In this document: positions 37,466-44,607 of the stretch, one piece after another | Position numbering within the stretch: the stretch's first letter is position 1 | How the letters are laid out: each line of letters starts with the position of its first letter | Notes under the pieces: generated by a model | Seen by the model: only the letters and a program-made list of their open reading frames with translations | The model's database searches: none | Told to the model about the DNA's origin: nothing | Translations under genes and position numbers: made by a program | DNA from: JBFWVJ01 sp050246795 | GTDB lineage: Bacteria; Patescibacteriota; Gracilibacteria; JAUYGZ01 | Reading direction: 5' to 3' | Assembly (NCBI GenBank): GCA_050246795.1 | Contig: JBFWVJ010000010.1 | Location: forward strand, 1 to 44,607 | Length of the DNA: 44,607 bases

Positions 37466-37623
37466 TTGGTTGATGTGATGGTGATCGTTCATGGTGATCG
37501 TGAATGCGGTTTCTATGAACAGTAAACTATAAACTTTCAACTATAAACGGTTTTCGCAAGTGTAGCTTTTTGCTGTATGGTCTGATTTCAGACAGACTAC
37601 CTTTGGAGATTTTTCTTTTTGAT

Positions 37624-39096
37624 ATGCGTTCTCGAAATTTTTATTTCTTGGTGGGATTAGTGGCCGTTCTCCTGATCGGGCTGTGGTATTTTCTGAAGTT
37701 TGGAGACCGCCCGATGGTGCTCGAGGAAACGCCGTCCATTCCGCCAATGACTGAGCAGTTAGTAGAAAAAGACTGGGTTTCGTTTTCTGCCCCCGAAACC
37801 ATTGTTGTTCCCGCTTTTGAACTTGAGATGGATGTCTTGCAGCCCATCGATCGGATCGACGTGATCTGGTCCCACCCCAGCACCGAGCAGGTGGAAAAGT
37901 ATTCCCTTCAGTCGTTTCAATCCAAGAGTTCAGAGGCTTTGTACAAGGTGAATCCGTCACTGGGGAACCTCCTTCCTGGCGAAAATATTTATGAGGTGGT
38001 AGGAGTGAAGTCGGCCAGTGGACAGCCTGAACAGGAGTTTCGAGCTTCCTTTACGGTTGATTTCGATCTAAAGAAGTATGTGGAAATCCGCCCTTCATTG
38101 TTCATTTTTTATCCGTATCCTACCGAGACGGATTCTCCTTCCGTTGCCCTGCGGGGGGCTTTGGAAACAGGTGTCCAACAAATCCGAGTCTATTCTTTTC
38201 ATGAAAGAACAGGTCAAGCGACCTTTTCGGTCTTGAATAAATATGTTCCCCTGGAAAAAAAATTCGAATACTTTATCGATGAAAAATTTGGGAACTTTAC
38301 GATCGGTGGAAATGAATACGTGATCGAAGCGATAGATGAGACCGATACGATCGTTGCTCGGAAGTATTTTACGGTTCGGTCGACGAAGCTGACGTTTGAA
38401 GACAAAGTGACGAAACTTTTTGGGAGTTTTCAGCTGGTGAAAGGAGGTTGGTATGTTTCTTCCGAGCTTCCTTGGTTCTCCGTACGGCCCCTCTATGAAT
38501 CTGTTTGGATTCCTGAAGAAGAAGGGAAGATCGTTTTACCCCGTCCGACCTTGATGTACCCTGTCGAATCGACTTTGGAAACAGATTTTTGTGAGTATCT
38601 GAAAACCATTGATTACGCGCGCGAGAATTATTCTTATGCCGGGTATTCTTTCGAGACCTGTCAGAAATTCCGTTACGGGGTGTCGGTGTATGATCGGTTT
38701 TTGAGCATTCTTGCTTATCAACCCTTTGAGCTGGTCAAAAGAACGGACTACAAAGATGTGGAATCCAGTGTTTCTACCGCTTTTGTCATGATCGAAACCG
38801 GCGGTATGAAGACCGAGCCTGAAGCCGTTTCATTTGATGATGCATCATTTGCTCTCGAAGAATCTCCAAATGACGCGACAGCGCCGCGGTATTACGTCTA
38901 CCAGATGATGTTGCAGGACCAGGTGCCGTTCCAAGAAGACCAGATAGGGGACATTGCGGTGGCAACCCCAGAAGACCGGCTCACAAAGATGGAGGAAGTG
39001 AAGGCTTTTTTGAGCACGTATTCAGGAGATGAAATCTTTAGTGCTTTGCTGTTCCCCGAATCCGCTTCGACGTCACCAGCTGTTGATTCTCAATAA
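37624..39096 (+). CDS. Membrane-anchored extracytoplasmic protein of unknown family (490 aa)
   Basis: The start is placed at ATG 37624, giving MRSRNFYF and then one membrane helix (LVGLVAVLLIGLWYF, about residues 9-23). The rest is extracytoplasmic. Residues 55-250 contain beta-rich segments that could be two or three Ig/carbohydrate-binding-like domains (VPAFELEMDVLQPIDRIDV, PSVALRGALETGVQQIRVY, GNEYVIEAIDETDTIVARKY). The C-terminal half has three aromatic-rich stretches (GGWYVSSELPWFSVRPLY, DYARENYSYAGYS). I recognise no family. The frame is open upstream to 37570, but those codons do not look coding. The upstream spacer (37466-37569) has AAACTATAAAC words and no clear promoter. Confidence 0.75.
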   Translation: MRSRNFYFLVGLVAVLLIGLWYFLKFGDRPMVLEETPSIPPMTEQLVEKDWVSFSAPETIVVPAFELEMDVLQPIDRIDVIWSHPSTEQVEKYSLQSFQSKSSEALYKVNPSLGNLLPGENIYEVVGVKSASGQPEQEFRASFTVDFDLKKYVEIRPSLFIFYPYPTETDSPSVALRGALETGVQQIRVYSFHERTGQATFSVLNKYVPLEKKFEYFIDEKFGNFTIGGNEYVIEAIDETDTIVARKYFTVRSTKLTFEDKVTKLFGSFQLVKGGWYVSSELPWFSVRPLYESVWIPEEEGKIVLPRPTLMYPVESTLETDFCEYLKTIDYARENYSYAGYSFETCQKFRYGVSVYDRFLSILAYQPFELVKRTDYKDVESSVSTAFVMIETGGMKTEPEAVSFDDASFALEESPNDATAPRYYVYQMMLQDQVPFQEDQIGDIAVATPEDRLTKMEEVKAFLSTYSGDEIFSALLFPESASTSPAVDSQ

Positions 39097-39197
39097 AAAT
39101 CAACCATTTTTTGTTGCTCGCGCAAGGCTAAACTCTAGGTAATTAAAAGCCTCACGATATATTCTTTTTTTTGTATTATTTATTTATTCAACTTTTT

Positions 39198-39653
39198 ATG
39201 AAAGGGACGAAATCTTCAGGCTCATCTATGTCTATGCGATGTTGCCCATCATGGCCGATGAAAAAATTTGTCGGTGCGTTTTTCCTGCTCAGTGGGTTGG
39301 CGATGTTGATGAATTACCAAGCAGTGGTCCAGATGGTGATGGCTGAAGGAGCGACAGCTCGCGCAATGGTTCCTTATTTACACGATTACCTCTTGATGGC
39401 GGTGGGATACACCTGGCCAGTGGTTGCCACTTTGATCGGGCTTTCATACCTGTTCTGTTTTAAAAAATGCTGGGCGACCAAGCTGATCTATATCTATATG
39501 CTCATTTTTGTTCTCGGACACATGTGGGCGGGGAATCTGGTCGGAGCTACCTGGGCTTTGGCAGTTGCGCTTTTTGTAGCAGTTACGAAAGTGGCATCTT
39601 CTGTGGGTGGCATGATGTGTACTATGGAGGGGATGAATGGGAAGAAGAAGTAG
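39198..39653 (+). CDS. Small multi-span membrane protein (151 aa)
   Basis: From ATG 39198 the product starts with a polar, cysteine-containing segment (MKGTKSSGSSMSMRCCPSW). Three to four membrane helices follow (about 23-38, 66-86, 93-110, 116-132), then a Met-rich tail (VGGMMCTMEGMNGKKK). The build is reminiscent of DoxX-like or small quinone-linked membrane proteins, but no diagnostic motif is visible. The upstream TTG/ATG at 39171 gives a longer version without a better signal. A Rho-independent terminator follows 25 bp after the stop, so the gene is a separate unit from nadB. Confidence 0.65.
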   Translation: MKGTKSSGSSMSMRCCPSWPMKKFVGAFFLLSGLAMLMNYQAVVQMVMAEGATARAMVPYLHDYLLMAVGYTWPVVATLIGLSYLFCFKKCWATKLIYIYMLIFVLGHMWAGNLVGATWALAVALFVAVTKVASSVGGMMCTMEGMNGKKK

Positions 39654-39678
39654 GATGATCGAGAAATAAGCGACGATG

Positions 39679-39710
39679 GGACTATTGGGAAATTCCTAAT
39701 AGTCCTTTTT
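39679..39710 (+). terminator. Rho-independent terminator before nadB
   Basis: GGACTATTGGGAA (39679-39691) pairs with TTCCTAATAGTCC (39693-39705), allowing one G-U. It is followed immediately by five T residues (39706-39710). It terminates the small membrane protein gene and leaves only 13 bp before nadB. Confidence 0.85.
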
Positions 39711-39723
39711 GTTTGTTGAAAAT

Positions 39724-41394
39724 ATGCGTAATATGGAAGCCAATCTTCTTTGTATGCGAACGCCGGTACTCATTATCGGGTCGGGATTGGCGGGTCTGAC
39801 CACGGCCTATCGCTTGGCGCAGCGTGGGATCGCTTCGGTGGTCGTGTCGAAGGATGCCTCGATCATTGACGGCACGAATTCGGTGTATGCCCAAGGAGGG
39901 ATCATCTATCGTCCTGAAGGTGATTCAGTGGATTTACTTCTTCAGGATATCCTGGCCGCGGGCGATCAGATCAATTCCCGAAAGGCCGTTGAGCAGCTTT
40001 CCACAGAAGGGATAGAGTATGTGAGGGAAGTGCTGATCGACGGAGTTCACGTTCCATTCGACCGGAAAGAAAATGGCGAACTTTCTTTTACCCAAGAAGC
40101 GGCCCATTCCAAATCTCGGATCATTCATGTGAAGGACCATACCGGAAAATCCATCATGGAATCCCTTTTGAGAGCGACCCAGGACCATCCTTTGATCACT
40201 TTTTTAAAGGGTCACATTTTGGTGGATCTTCTCACGAGCGGCCATCATTGTGCTGGATATGAGTTTAAGTATGAGAAGAACCGATGCCTGGGAGCCTTTC
40301 TCTTCGATACCCAATCAAAACAAGTAAAAAAGGTGTTGGCAGAGTTCACGGTGCTCTGTACGGGAGGGATTGGGCAGGTGTATGAATATCATACCAATGC
40401 GGAACATGCCTATGGAGGAGGACTCGCAGCAGCGAATCGAGCTCGGGTCAGAATTATTAATTCTCGATTTGTTCAGTTTCATCCAACGACTTTGTGGACC
40501 CCAAAAAGAGGAAGGAGATTTTTGATTTCCGAAGCTTTGAGAGGCGAAGGAGCAAAGCTGATGAATCAGGCGGGGGAGTATTTTATGGAAAAGTATCCGT
40601 TGAAAGATTTAGAATCACGGGCGGTGGTGAGTCGGGCGATTATGGATCAATTGGCAGAGACGCCAGATCTTGCGTCTGTACGGGATTCATTTATGTATTT
40701 GAATTTGGCGGATCATTACACAGGTTCTATCCCCATTCCTGAACGTTTCCCCAGTATTTATCAGGAGTGCTTGAAGGAGGGCATTGATATCACTCGGGAG
40801 CCGATTCCGGTGATCCCGGCCGCGCATTTCTTTTGTGGGGGGATTGCGGTCGATCTGAATGGAAAATCCGAGCTGGAGGGACTGTACGCGGCGGGGGAAG
40901 TGGCCTGCACGGGGGTGCACGGGGCGAATAGGCTGGCTTCGACGTCCTTGCTGGAATGTGTGACCTGGGGAGTGAAGGCAGCGGATGCGATTCGGTTCGG
41001 AGTTGGGAGTTCGGAGTTAGGAGAAAATGCATCTCACTACGATCTACGAACTCCCAACTCCGAACTTGAGCGTGCTTTTGAGTTGGTCGAGGACTGGCAG
41101 TCGTTTGGAGATCAGGTGGCGGATGAAGCGGAGGTCGAGATTGAAAAAGACCGAATTCGTTCCTTGATGTGGGAGAATGTGGGGATTATTCGCACGAAGG
41201 AGCGACTTTTCCGAGCGAAGGAGGAACTTCAGTTTATTTGGAAGTCGGTGGAGAAGAAGTATTCAGAGTCTGCTTTGAGTGAATCGTTGATTGAGTTGCG
41301 CCATATGGCGGAAACGGCGTGGATTATTACCAATTCTGCTTCGAGTCATACGAGTCTCATGAAGGATAGTTTGGGGGGGCATGTATTGGAGTAG
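39724..41394 (+). CDS. nadB: L-aspartate oxidase
   Basis: This FAD enzyme oxidises aspartate to iminoaspartate, the first step of de novo NAD synthesis. The dinucleotide motif GSGLAGL lies at 19-25. The succinate-dehydrogenase-like core contains NSVYAQGGI and RAVVSRAIMDQ. The active-site region has PVIPAAHFFCGGIAVD and HGANRLASTSLLECV, and a helical C-terminal domain closes the protein. The ATG at 39724 is used; an ATG at 39754 (MRTPVLIIG) would also retain the motif. Residues ~424-448 (FGVGSSELGENASH and YDLRTPNSE) are encoded by an inverted repeat inserted between the FAD domain and the helical domain. The aspartate substrate could come from the ppcA and aminotransferase products encoded downstream. 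Confidence 0.95.
   Translation: MRNMEANLLCMRTPVLIIGSGLAGLTTAYRLAQRGIASVVVSKDASIIDGTNSVYAQGGIIYRPEGDSVDLLLQDILAAGDQINSRKAVEQLSTEGIEYVREVLIDGVHVPFDRKENGELSFTQEAAHSKSRIIHVKDHTGKSIMESLLRATQDHPLITFLKGHILVDLLTSGHHCAGYEFKYEKNRCLGAFLFDTQSKQVKKVLAEFTVLCTGGIGQVYEYHTNAEHAYGGGLAAANRARVRIINSRFVQFHPTTLWTPKRGRRFLISEALRGEGAKLMNQAGEYFMEKYPLKDLESRAVVSRAIMDQLAETPDLASVRDSFMYLNLADHYTGSIPIPERFPSIYQECLKEGIDITREPIPVIPAAHFFCGGIAVDLNGKSELEGLYAAGEVACTGVHGANRLASTSLLECVTWGVKAADAIRFGVGSSELGENASHYDLRTPNSELERAFELVEDWQSFGDQVADEAEVEIEKDRIRSLMWENVGIIRTKERLFRAKEELQFIWKSVEKKYSESALSESLIELRHMAETAWIITNSASSHTSLMKDSLGGHVLE
40995..41065. repeat. Inverted repeat inserted in nadB
   Basis: GTTCGGAGTTGGGAGTTCG (40995-41013) and CGAACTCCCAACTCCGAAC (41047-41065) are perfect 19-bp inverted arms. 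They enclose a 33-base loop that continues the GGAGTTAGGAG and CTACGATCTACG words. The whole block reads in frame as ~24 extra residues. Its word structure matches the intergenic arrays, not the coding sequence around it. Confidence 0.92.
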
Positions 41395-41478
41395 ATAGAG
41401 GAGGAAGATGAAGATTCCAGGTCCTTCAGTCTTCAGCTCGTTCCTTTGTCTATTTTCATAGGTAAAACCGTCTTTTTG

Positions 41479-41487
41479 TGCTATAAT
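41479..41487 (+). promoter_or_regulatory. Extended -10 promoter for the 49-aa membrane peptide
   Basis: TGCTATAAT (41479-41487) is a perfect extended -10 element. It lies 21 bases before the ATG at 41509. Transcription from about 41494 would give a leader of ~15 bases without a Shine-Dalgarno sequence. Confidence 0.6.
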
Positions 41488-41508
41488 TGAGTAAAATAAA
41501 TACCAAAT

Positions 41509-41658
41509 ATGGAGTTTTTCTTCCAAAAAATGTCGGAATCGAACAAGTCGAAAGCGTTGCTCTCGATTGTTTTGGGTGGCATGAGTTTGATCGTTCTGTT
41601 GTTGGCCTTTCATCTGAACTTTCAGCAGGGGCAAGTGGGGAGCTTTTTAGCTTTTTAG
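41509..41658 (+). CDS. 49-residue single-span membrane protein
   Basis: Downstream of a consensus extended -10 element, ATG 41509 opens a 49-codon frame. It encodes MEFFFQKMSESNKSKALLS, a membrane helix (IVLGGMSLIVLLLAF) and a short tail (HLNFQQGQVGSFLAF). The last residues and the TAG stop are encoded by an AGCTTTTTAG word repeat, so the C-terminus may be recent. It is the third tiny single-span protein in the window with its own promoter or ribosome site. The function is unknown. A 7-bp hairpin (CTTGCGT/ACGCAAG, 41672-41689) follows, with no T-run. Confidence 0.5.
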   Translation: MEFFFQKMSESNKSKALLSIVLGGMSLIVLLLAFHLNFQQGQVGSFLAF

Positions 41659-41756
41659 TTGCTTAGCTGTGCTTGCGTTTTCACGCAAGGGAAATCATTT
41701 TGAAAGGGTTTTGAAATCATTTGGCTGTGATATCATCCAGTCAGATTTTTTCCCTT

Positions 41757-43265
41757 ATGCGCAAAATCCCGGCCACCATGGCCACCCAGCATCCTGACAA
41801 CGCTTTTCCTTCCTGTTTTACCGGAAAGCGGTTTATTTCGGCTCAGGAGGAAATCGACGAGTGCTATCGGTGCTTTTCCGAGCTGGGAGTCCAGGAATTC
41901 ATGTGGGATTGGGAAGGAAAATTTGTCGATGAGGCGGTGATCGATCGTCTTTTCAATAACTACCACGATTACTTCAAAAAGCATCAGATCGGAAAAGACC
42001 TGTTTATTACCTTTCGGGTGCCGAATATTTGGATCGAGTCGACCCACAAGCTGCCGCGGGCTTTCATGAATATGATTTCCGCCGAAGACGCTGCCAAGAC
42101 CTATGGGTTTCACAGTCCGCCGTTATTTGAAGCGATTTTGCCGATGACGACCAGTGCTTCCCAGCTGGAGTACCTTCAGAAAACCTTCTTGAAAACTATG
42201 AAGGCGACCACCGAGATTTTTGATTTGAAGTCCAAGCTGCACATGCTCGAGGTGATCCCGTTGTTTGAAGAGTTTGAAGCCATGGCGGATGCGAAGAATA
42301 TTCTGCATGCGTATACTCAGTTCCTTCTCAAGGAATATAAGCACAAGCCCGAGTACCTCCGTATCTTCACGGCCCGCAGTGATCCGGCGATGAATGCTGG
42401 GTTTCTTCCCGCCAAGCTGGCGAATAAGTTGGCGATCAGTCTCTATCATGAGTTTGGTGAAGAGACGGGAATTGAGGTGTATCCCTGGGTCGGAGGTGGG
42501 TCATTGCCGTTTCGAGGGGGGATCAACCCGGAGAATATTGACCCGACTTTGGATGAACTTCGAGGAGTGGCCACGGTGACGATCCAGAGCGCGTTCCGTT
42601 ATGACTATCCGCTCGGTCAGGTCAAAAAAGCCATTGCGAAGCTGAATAAAGAGTTGCCTAAAAACCGCAAGAATCCTGTCCGGTTGTCCCACACAGAAGG
42701 AGAAGTCGTGAAGAGTTTTAACCGTGAAGTGTCCAAGCATTTCCGCGAGACGATTGAGAGCATTGCTGATTTGATCAACGCGGTCGCTGACAAGCTTCCC
42801 TCACACCGAGAACGCGTGCAGCATGTTGGCTTATTCGGCTACTCCCGTGGAGTGGGGAAGGTAAAGCTGCCGCGGGCGATTAAGTTCAACGGAGCCTTGT
42901 ATTCCGTTGGCATTCCACCAGAGCTGATCGCGTCAGGTCGAGCGTTGAAGTATGCGGAAGAGATGGGCATTATGAAGTTGATTCATAAGCTTTGTCCGTA
43001 CCTCCGAGAGGACTTTATCCATGCTGGTCACTACTTGAACCGTGAGAACCTGGATTTATTCTGCAAGAAAGAAAAGGCTTGGAAAAAGGTGAGAGACGGT
43101 ATTGAAGATATTGAGCGTATTTTGAAGATCAAGATTGGCCCGGAAAAACCGCACCACGTCATTCATCGAAATCTTACTTCGACGATTTACCACAAGATGG
43201 AATTGGGGATGTCGATTGAGGAGGATTTGTTGAAGGCGGCGGAGATACGGCGATCGTTAGGATAG
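41757..43265 (+). CDS. ppcA: Archaeal-type phosphoenolpyruvate carboxylase
   Basis: The product (502 aa) carboxylates PEP to oxaloacetate. It belongs to the short archaeal-type family (PpcA, ~500 aa), not the ~900-aa bacterial PEPC. The start MRKIPATMATQHPDNA is the hallmark N-terminus of that family and fixes the start at ATG 41757; the upstream frame to 41721 is excluded. Further conserved parts are FMWDWEGKFVDEAV, FRVPNIWIEST, the FTARSDPAMNAG region, and VGGGSLPFRGGINPENID with its glycine-rich loop. SHTEGEVVKSFNREVS and LFGYSRGVGKVKLPRAIKF follow. This type is uncommon in bacteria. With the aminotransferase downstream it provides a PEP to oxaloacetate to aspartate route that can feed NadB. 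Confidence 0.95.
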   Translation: MRKIPATMATQHPDNAFPSCFTGKRFISAQEEIDECYRCFSELGVQEFMWDWEGKFVDEAVIDRLFNNYHDYFKKHQIGKDLFITFRVPNIWIESTHKLPRAFMNMISAEDAAKTYGFHSPPLFEAILPMTTSASQLEYLQKTFLKTMKATTEIFDLKSKLHMLEVIPLFEEFEAMADAKNILHAYTQFLLKEYKHKPEYLRIFTARSDPAMNAGFLPAKLANKLAISLYHEFGEETGIEVYPWVGGGSLPFRGGINPENIDPTLDELRGVATVTIQSAFRYDYPLGQVKKAIAKLNKELPKNRKNPVRLSHTEGEVVKSFNREVSKHFRETIESIADLINAVADKLPSHRERVQHVGLFGYSRGVGKVKLPRAIKFNGALYSVGIPPELIASGRALKYAEEMGIMKLIHKLCPYLREDFIHAGHYLNRENLDLFCKKEKAWKKVRDGIEDIERILKIKIGPEKPHHVIHRNLTSTIYHKMELGMSIEEDLLKAAEIRRSLG

Positions 43266-43311
43266 GGATTTTCCGTAGAGACGCGATTAATCGCGTCTCT
43301 ACGGAAAATCC
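43266..43311. repeat. 46-bp perfect palindrome between ppcA and the aminotransferase
   Basis: Bases 43266-43311 are a perfect palindrome centred on TTAA at 43287-43290: GGATTTTCCGTAGAGACGCG, then ATTAAT, then the reverse complement. It starts right after the ppcA stop and is followed by TTTTAAACG, so it may act as a terminator or 3' RNA stabiliser. The core GTAGAGACGCGAT is shared with the copy inside pcrA. Confidence 0.95.
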
Positions 43312-43324
43312 TTTTAAACGTCTG

Positions 43325-44467
43325 ATGTTCAACCACCTCCACCAAATCCCGCTTGATCCTATTTTTCAACTGCTGGCGGATTATAATGCCGACCCGAATC
43401 CGAAGAAGGTCAATTTAGGAATCGGTTTGTACGCGGATTACGAAGGGAATCCATTCGTCTTTCCTGTGGTGAAGAAGGTGTTTGAACAGATCGATATTCA
43501 CAACTTCAACTATCAGCCGATCGGAGGCAACAAAGATTTTTTACGCCTGTCTGCCGAATTGTTGTTGCCGGGATGTGATCAACAGCAGCTGGCGCTTCAC
43601 ACGGTGTGTGGCGGGACGCAGGCGATGAGTTTGTTTCGTGACTTGTTGAAACTGACGTATGCGGGTTCGCATGTGATGATCGCCCAGCCCACCTGGCCGA
43701 ATCAAAACGTGATTTTTAAGGCCTTTGAGCGGGTGAGTTTTGATCATTTAGATGCGAGTGGGGAAGCCAATGTGCAGGCATACCGAGAAGTTGTCGAAAA
43801 AGCCAATCCTGGCGATGTGCTGCTCATCCATGGTGGATTGACTCACAACCCGACGGGAAAAAATCTTTCTGTGGAGCAGTGGAAATCTTTGATTCCCTTG
43901 ATTCGCGAACGACAGGTGTATGTCTATATCGATTTTGCCTATCTGGGCTTCGGAGAAGGGATGCAGGAAGATCGGATGTATGCTCAGATATTTTTTGATG
44001 AACTGGATGAGGTGGCTTGCGGAATTTCCTTTTCGAAGAATGCTTCGTTGTATGAGCATCGGGTGGGAGTGCTGATCATGAAGACCGCCAATAAAAAAAC
44101 GGTGGAATCGCAGCTTCAACAATTAACCCGTGAGGCTATTTCGATGGCTCCTGGATTGGGTCAGGAGGCGATGACGTACATTCTGCGTGATCATCCTGAG
44201 CAGTGGTTCCGAGAGGTGGATCAGGTCAGAGTGGATATGGAGCAGCGTAAGCAGCTTCTCCTCGATCAGCTGCCGGAGTCTTTTCACAAGCTCAAAGACT
44301 GCAAGGGGATGTTTGGTCTTCTGCCATTGGCCAAGGAGCAAGTGCTCAGACTTCGCAAAGAGTACTCTATCTATGTGACTGACAACGGGCGCGTCAATTT
44401 TGCCGGAATTAGGCCGAAGGAGGTGGGGTATGTGGGGGAGGCGATGAGAAGGGTGTACACCCCTTAG
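43325..44467 (+). CDS. Aspartate/aromatic aminotransferase (class I, AspC/TyrB-like)
   Basis: This 380-residue PLP enzyme most likely interconverts oxaloacetate/glutamate and aspartate/2-oxoglutarate. The N-terminus DPIFQLLADYNADPNPKKVN followed by LGIGLYADYEGNP is typical of the aspartate/aromatic (Ib-like) group. Other motifs are NYQPIGGNKDFLRL, the PLP-phosphate loop CGGTQAM, and PTWPNQNVIF. The substrate motif HGGLTHNPTGKNL and the Asp/Tyr of YVYIDFAYLGFGEG follow. The PLP-binding lysine is in SFSKNASLYEHRVG, with Lys preceded by SFS. Placement next to ppcA supports aspartate formation. Aromatic activity cannot be excluded. Confidence 0.93.
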   Translation: MFNHLHQIPLDPIFQLLADYNADPNPKKVNLGIGLYADYEGNPFVFPVVKKVFEQIDIHNFNYQPIGGNKDFLRLSAELLLPGCDQQQLALHTVCGGTQAMSLFRDLLKLTYAGSHVMIAQPTWPNQNVIFKAFERVSFDHLDASGEANVQAYREVVEKANPGDVLLIHGGLTHNPTGKNLSVEQWKSLIPLIRERQVYVYIDFAYLGFGEGMQEDRMYAQIFFDELDEVACGISFSKNASLYEHRVGVLIMKTANKKTVESQLQQLTREAISMAPGLGQEAMTYILRDHPEQWFREVDQVRVDMEQRKQLLLDQLPESFHKLKDCKGMFGLLPLAKEQVLRLRKEYSIYVTDNGRVNFAGIRPKEVGYVGEAMRRVYTP

Positions 44468-44489
44468 CTTCGCAGTTGTTACCCCCTAG

Positions 44490-44607
44490 GCACTGTTAAC
44501 ATAAGGATTTGAAAAGAAGCAGGATGAGTCCAAGAAATATGAAGCCGCAATAGGAAGTATCGAGCTTGTCAAAGCGTGTACAAACTCTTCTAAAGTTTTT
44601 GAGACGA
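44490..44607 (-). mobile_element. IS5-family transposase, C-terminal fragment (right window edge)
   Basis: The last ~118 bases are the reverse complement of positions 5-122. On the minus strand they encode the same transposase C-terminus (KNFRRVCTRFDKLDTSY), with the TAA stop at 44498-44496. The adjoining bases ACCCCCTAG (44481-44489) again offer a CTAG next to a C-run. The rest of the element lies outside the window. The two ends therefore face inward with their transposase 3' ends. Confidence 0.8.

Noticed and set aside
1..44607. Composite transposon carried between two inverted insertion sequences
   Set aside because: The interior holds essential housekeeping genes in normal arrangement; contig ends at repeat copies are a simpler explanation.
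1..44607. Recoded TGA (as in Gracilibacteria/Absconditabacteria)
   Set aside because: TGA ends several genes sensibly, and no gene needs read-through of an internal TGA.
1..44607. tRNA, rRNA or known riboswitch
   Set aside because: No cloverleaf-type pattern, rRNA segment or recognised aptamer core was found by reading the spacers.

Overview
The window reads as a chromosomal contig from an uncultured bacterium of roughly 50% G+C that uses the standard code: TGA ends several genes, for example at 3037-3039 and 28297-28299, so a TGA-recoding lineage is excluded. The mixture of ordinary housekeeping enzymes, a 14-kb gene for an S-layer-homology (SLH) protein, an archaeal-type PEP carboxylase, and many secreted proteins with no recognisable family suggests a Candidate Phyla Radiation/Patescibacteria member, perhaps Peregrinibacteria. 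That placement is inference. Both window ends carry the same ~118 bp in inverted orientation, the C-terminal end of an IS5-family transposase, so the contig probably stops at two copies of one insertion sequence.

Layout. 0.3-2.9 kb: an ECF sigma factor followed by a membrane-anchored DUF5667-like protein. 2.9-3.8 kb: two tiny single-span membrane proteins and a 125-bp tandem repeat grown from the trxB tail. 3.8-5.4 kb, minus strand: thioredoxin reductase and guanylate kinase. 5.6-28.3 kb, plus strand: a surface block made of a 4659-residue secreted protein with SLH domains, four cysteine-containing exported proteins of unknown family (203, 289, 906 and 643 aa), and a second SLH protein (534 aa). 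28.4-29.0 kb: two small unknown genes. 29.3-32.3 kb, minus strand: a lipoprotein, a MauE/DoxX-like membrane protein and argS. 32.4-34.9 kb, plus strand: a YggT-family protein and a PcrA/UvrD helicase. 35.1-36.1 kb, minus strand: a ribosome hibernation factor and a compact phosphoglycerate mutase. 36.3-44.5 kb, plus strand: a Smr protein, nadC, an unknown membrane-anchored protein, a small multi-span protein, nadB, a 49-aa membrane peptide, ppcA and an aspartate-type aminotransferase.

How the genes fit together. PEP carboxylase (oxaloacetate), the aminotransferase (aspartate), NadB (iminoaspartate) and NadC (quinolinate to nicotinate mononucleotide) supply most of de novo NAD synthesis from PEP; NadA is not in the window. 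The surface block probably encodes one or more envelope-attached assemblies, with the two SLH proteins as the wall-anchored parts.

The most unusual signal lies in the repeats. Spacers are filled with degenerate short-word arrays (GTAAGGNNN, AGCTAA, ACAATAGACAATAAACGAT-like, GTAGGTT) and palindromes. Sequences of the same kinds also sit in frame inside argS, pcrA, nadB and the giant SLH gene, adding 12-26 residues without breaking them, much like Rickettsia palindromic elements. The spacers of the surface block share a recurring layout: the stop codon, then GGGGAAGGAYCGTAAGG and a GTAAGG array, then an AGCTAA array, then an ATG with no Shine-Dalgarno sequence.
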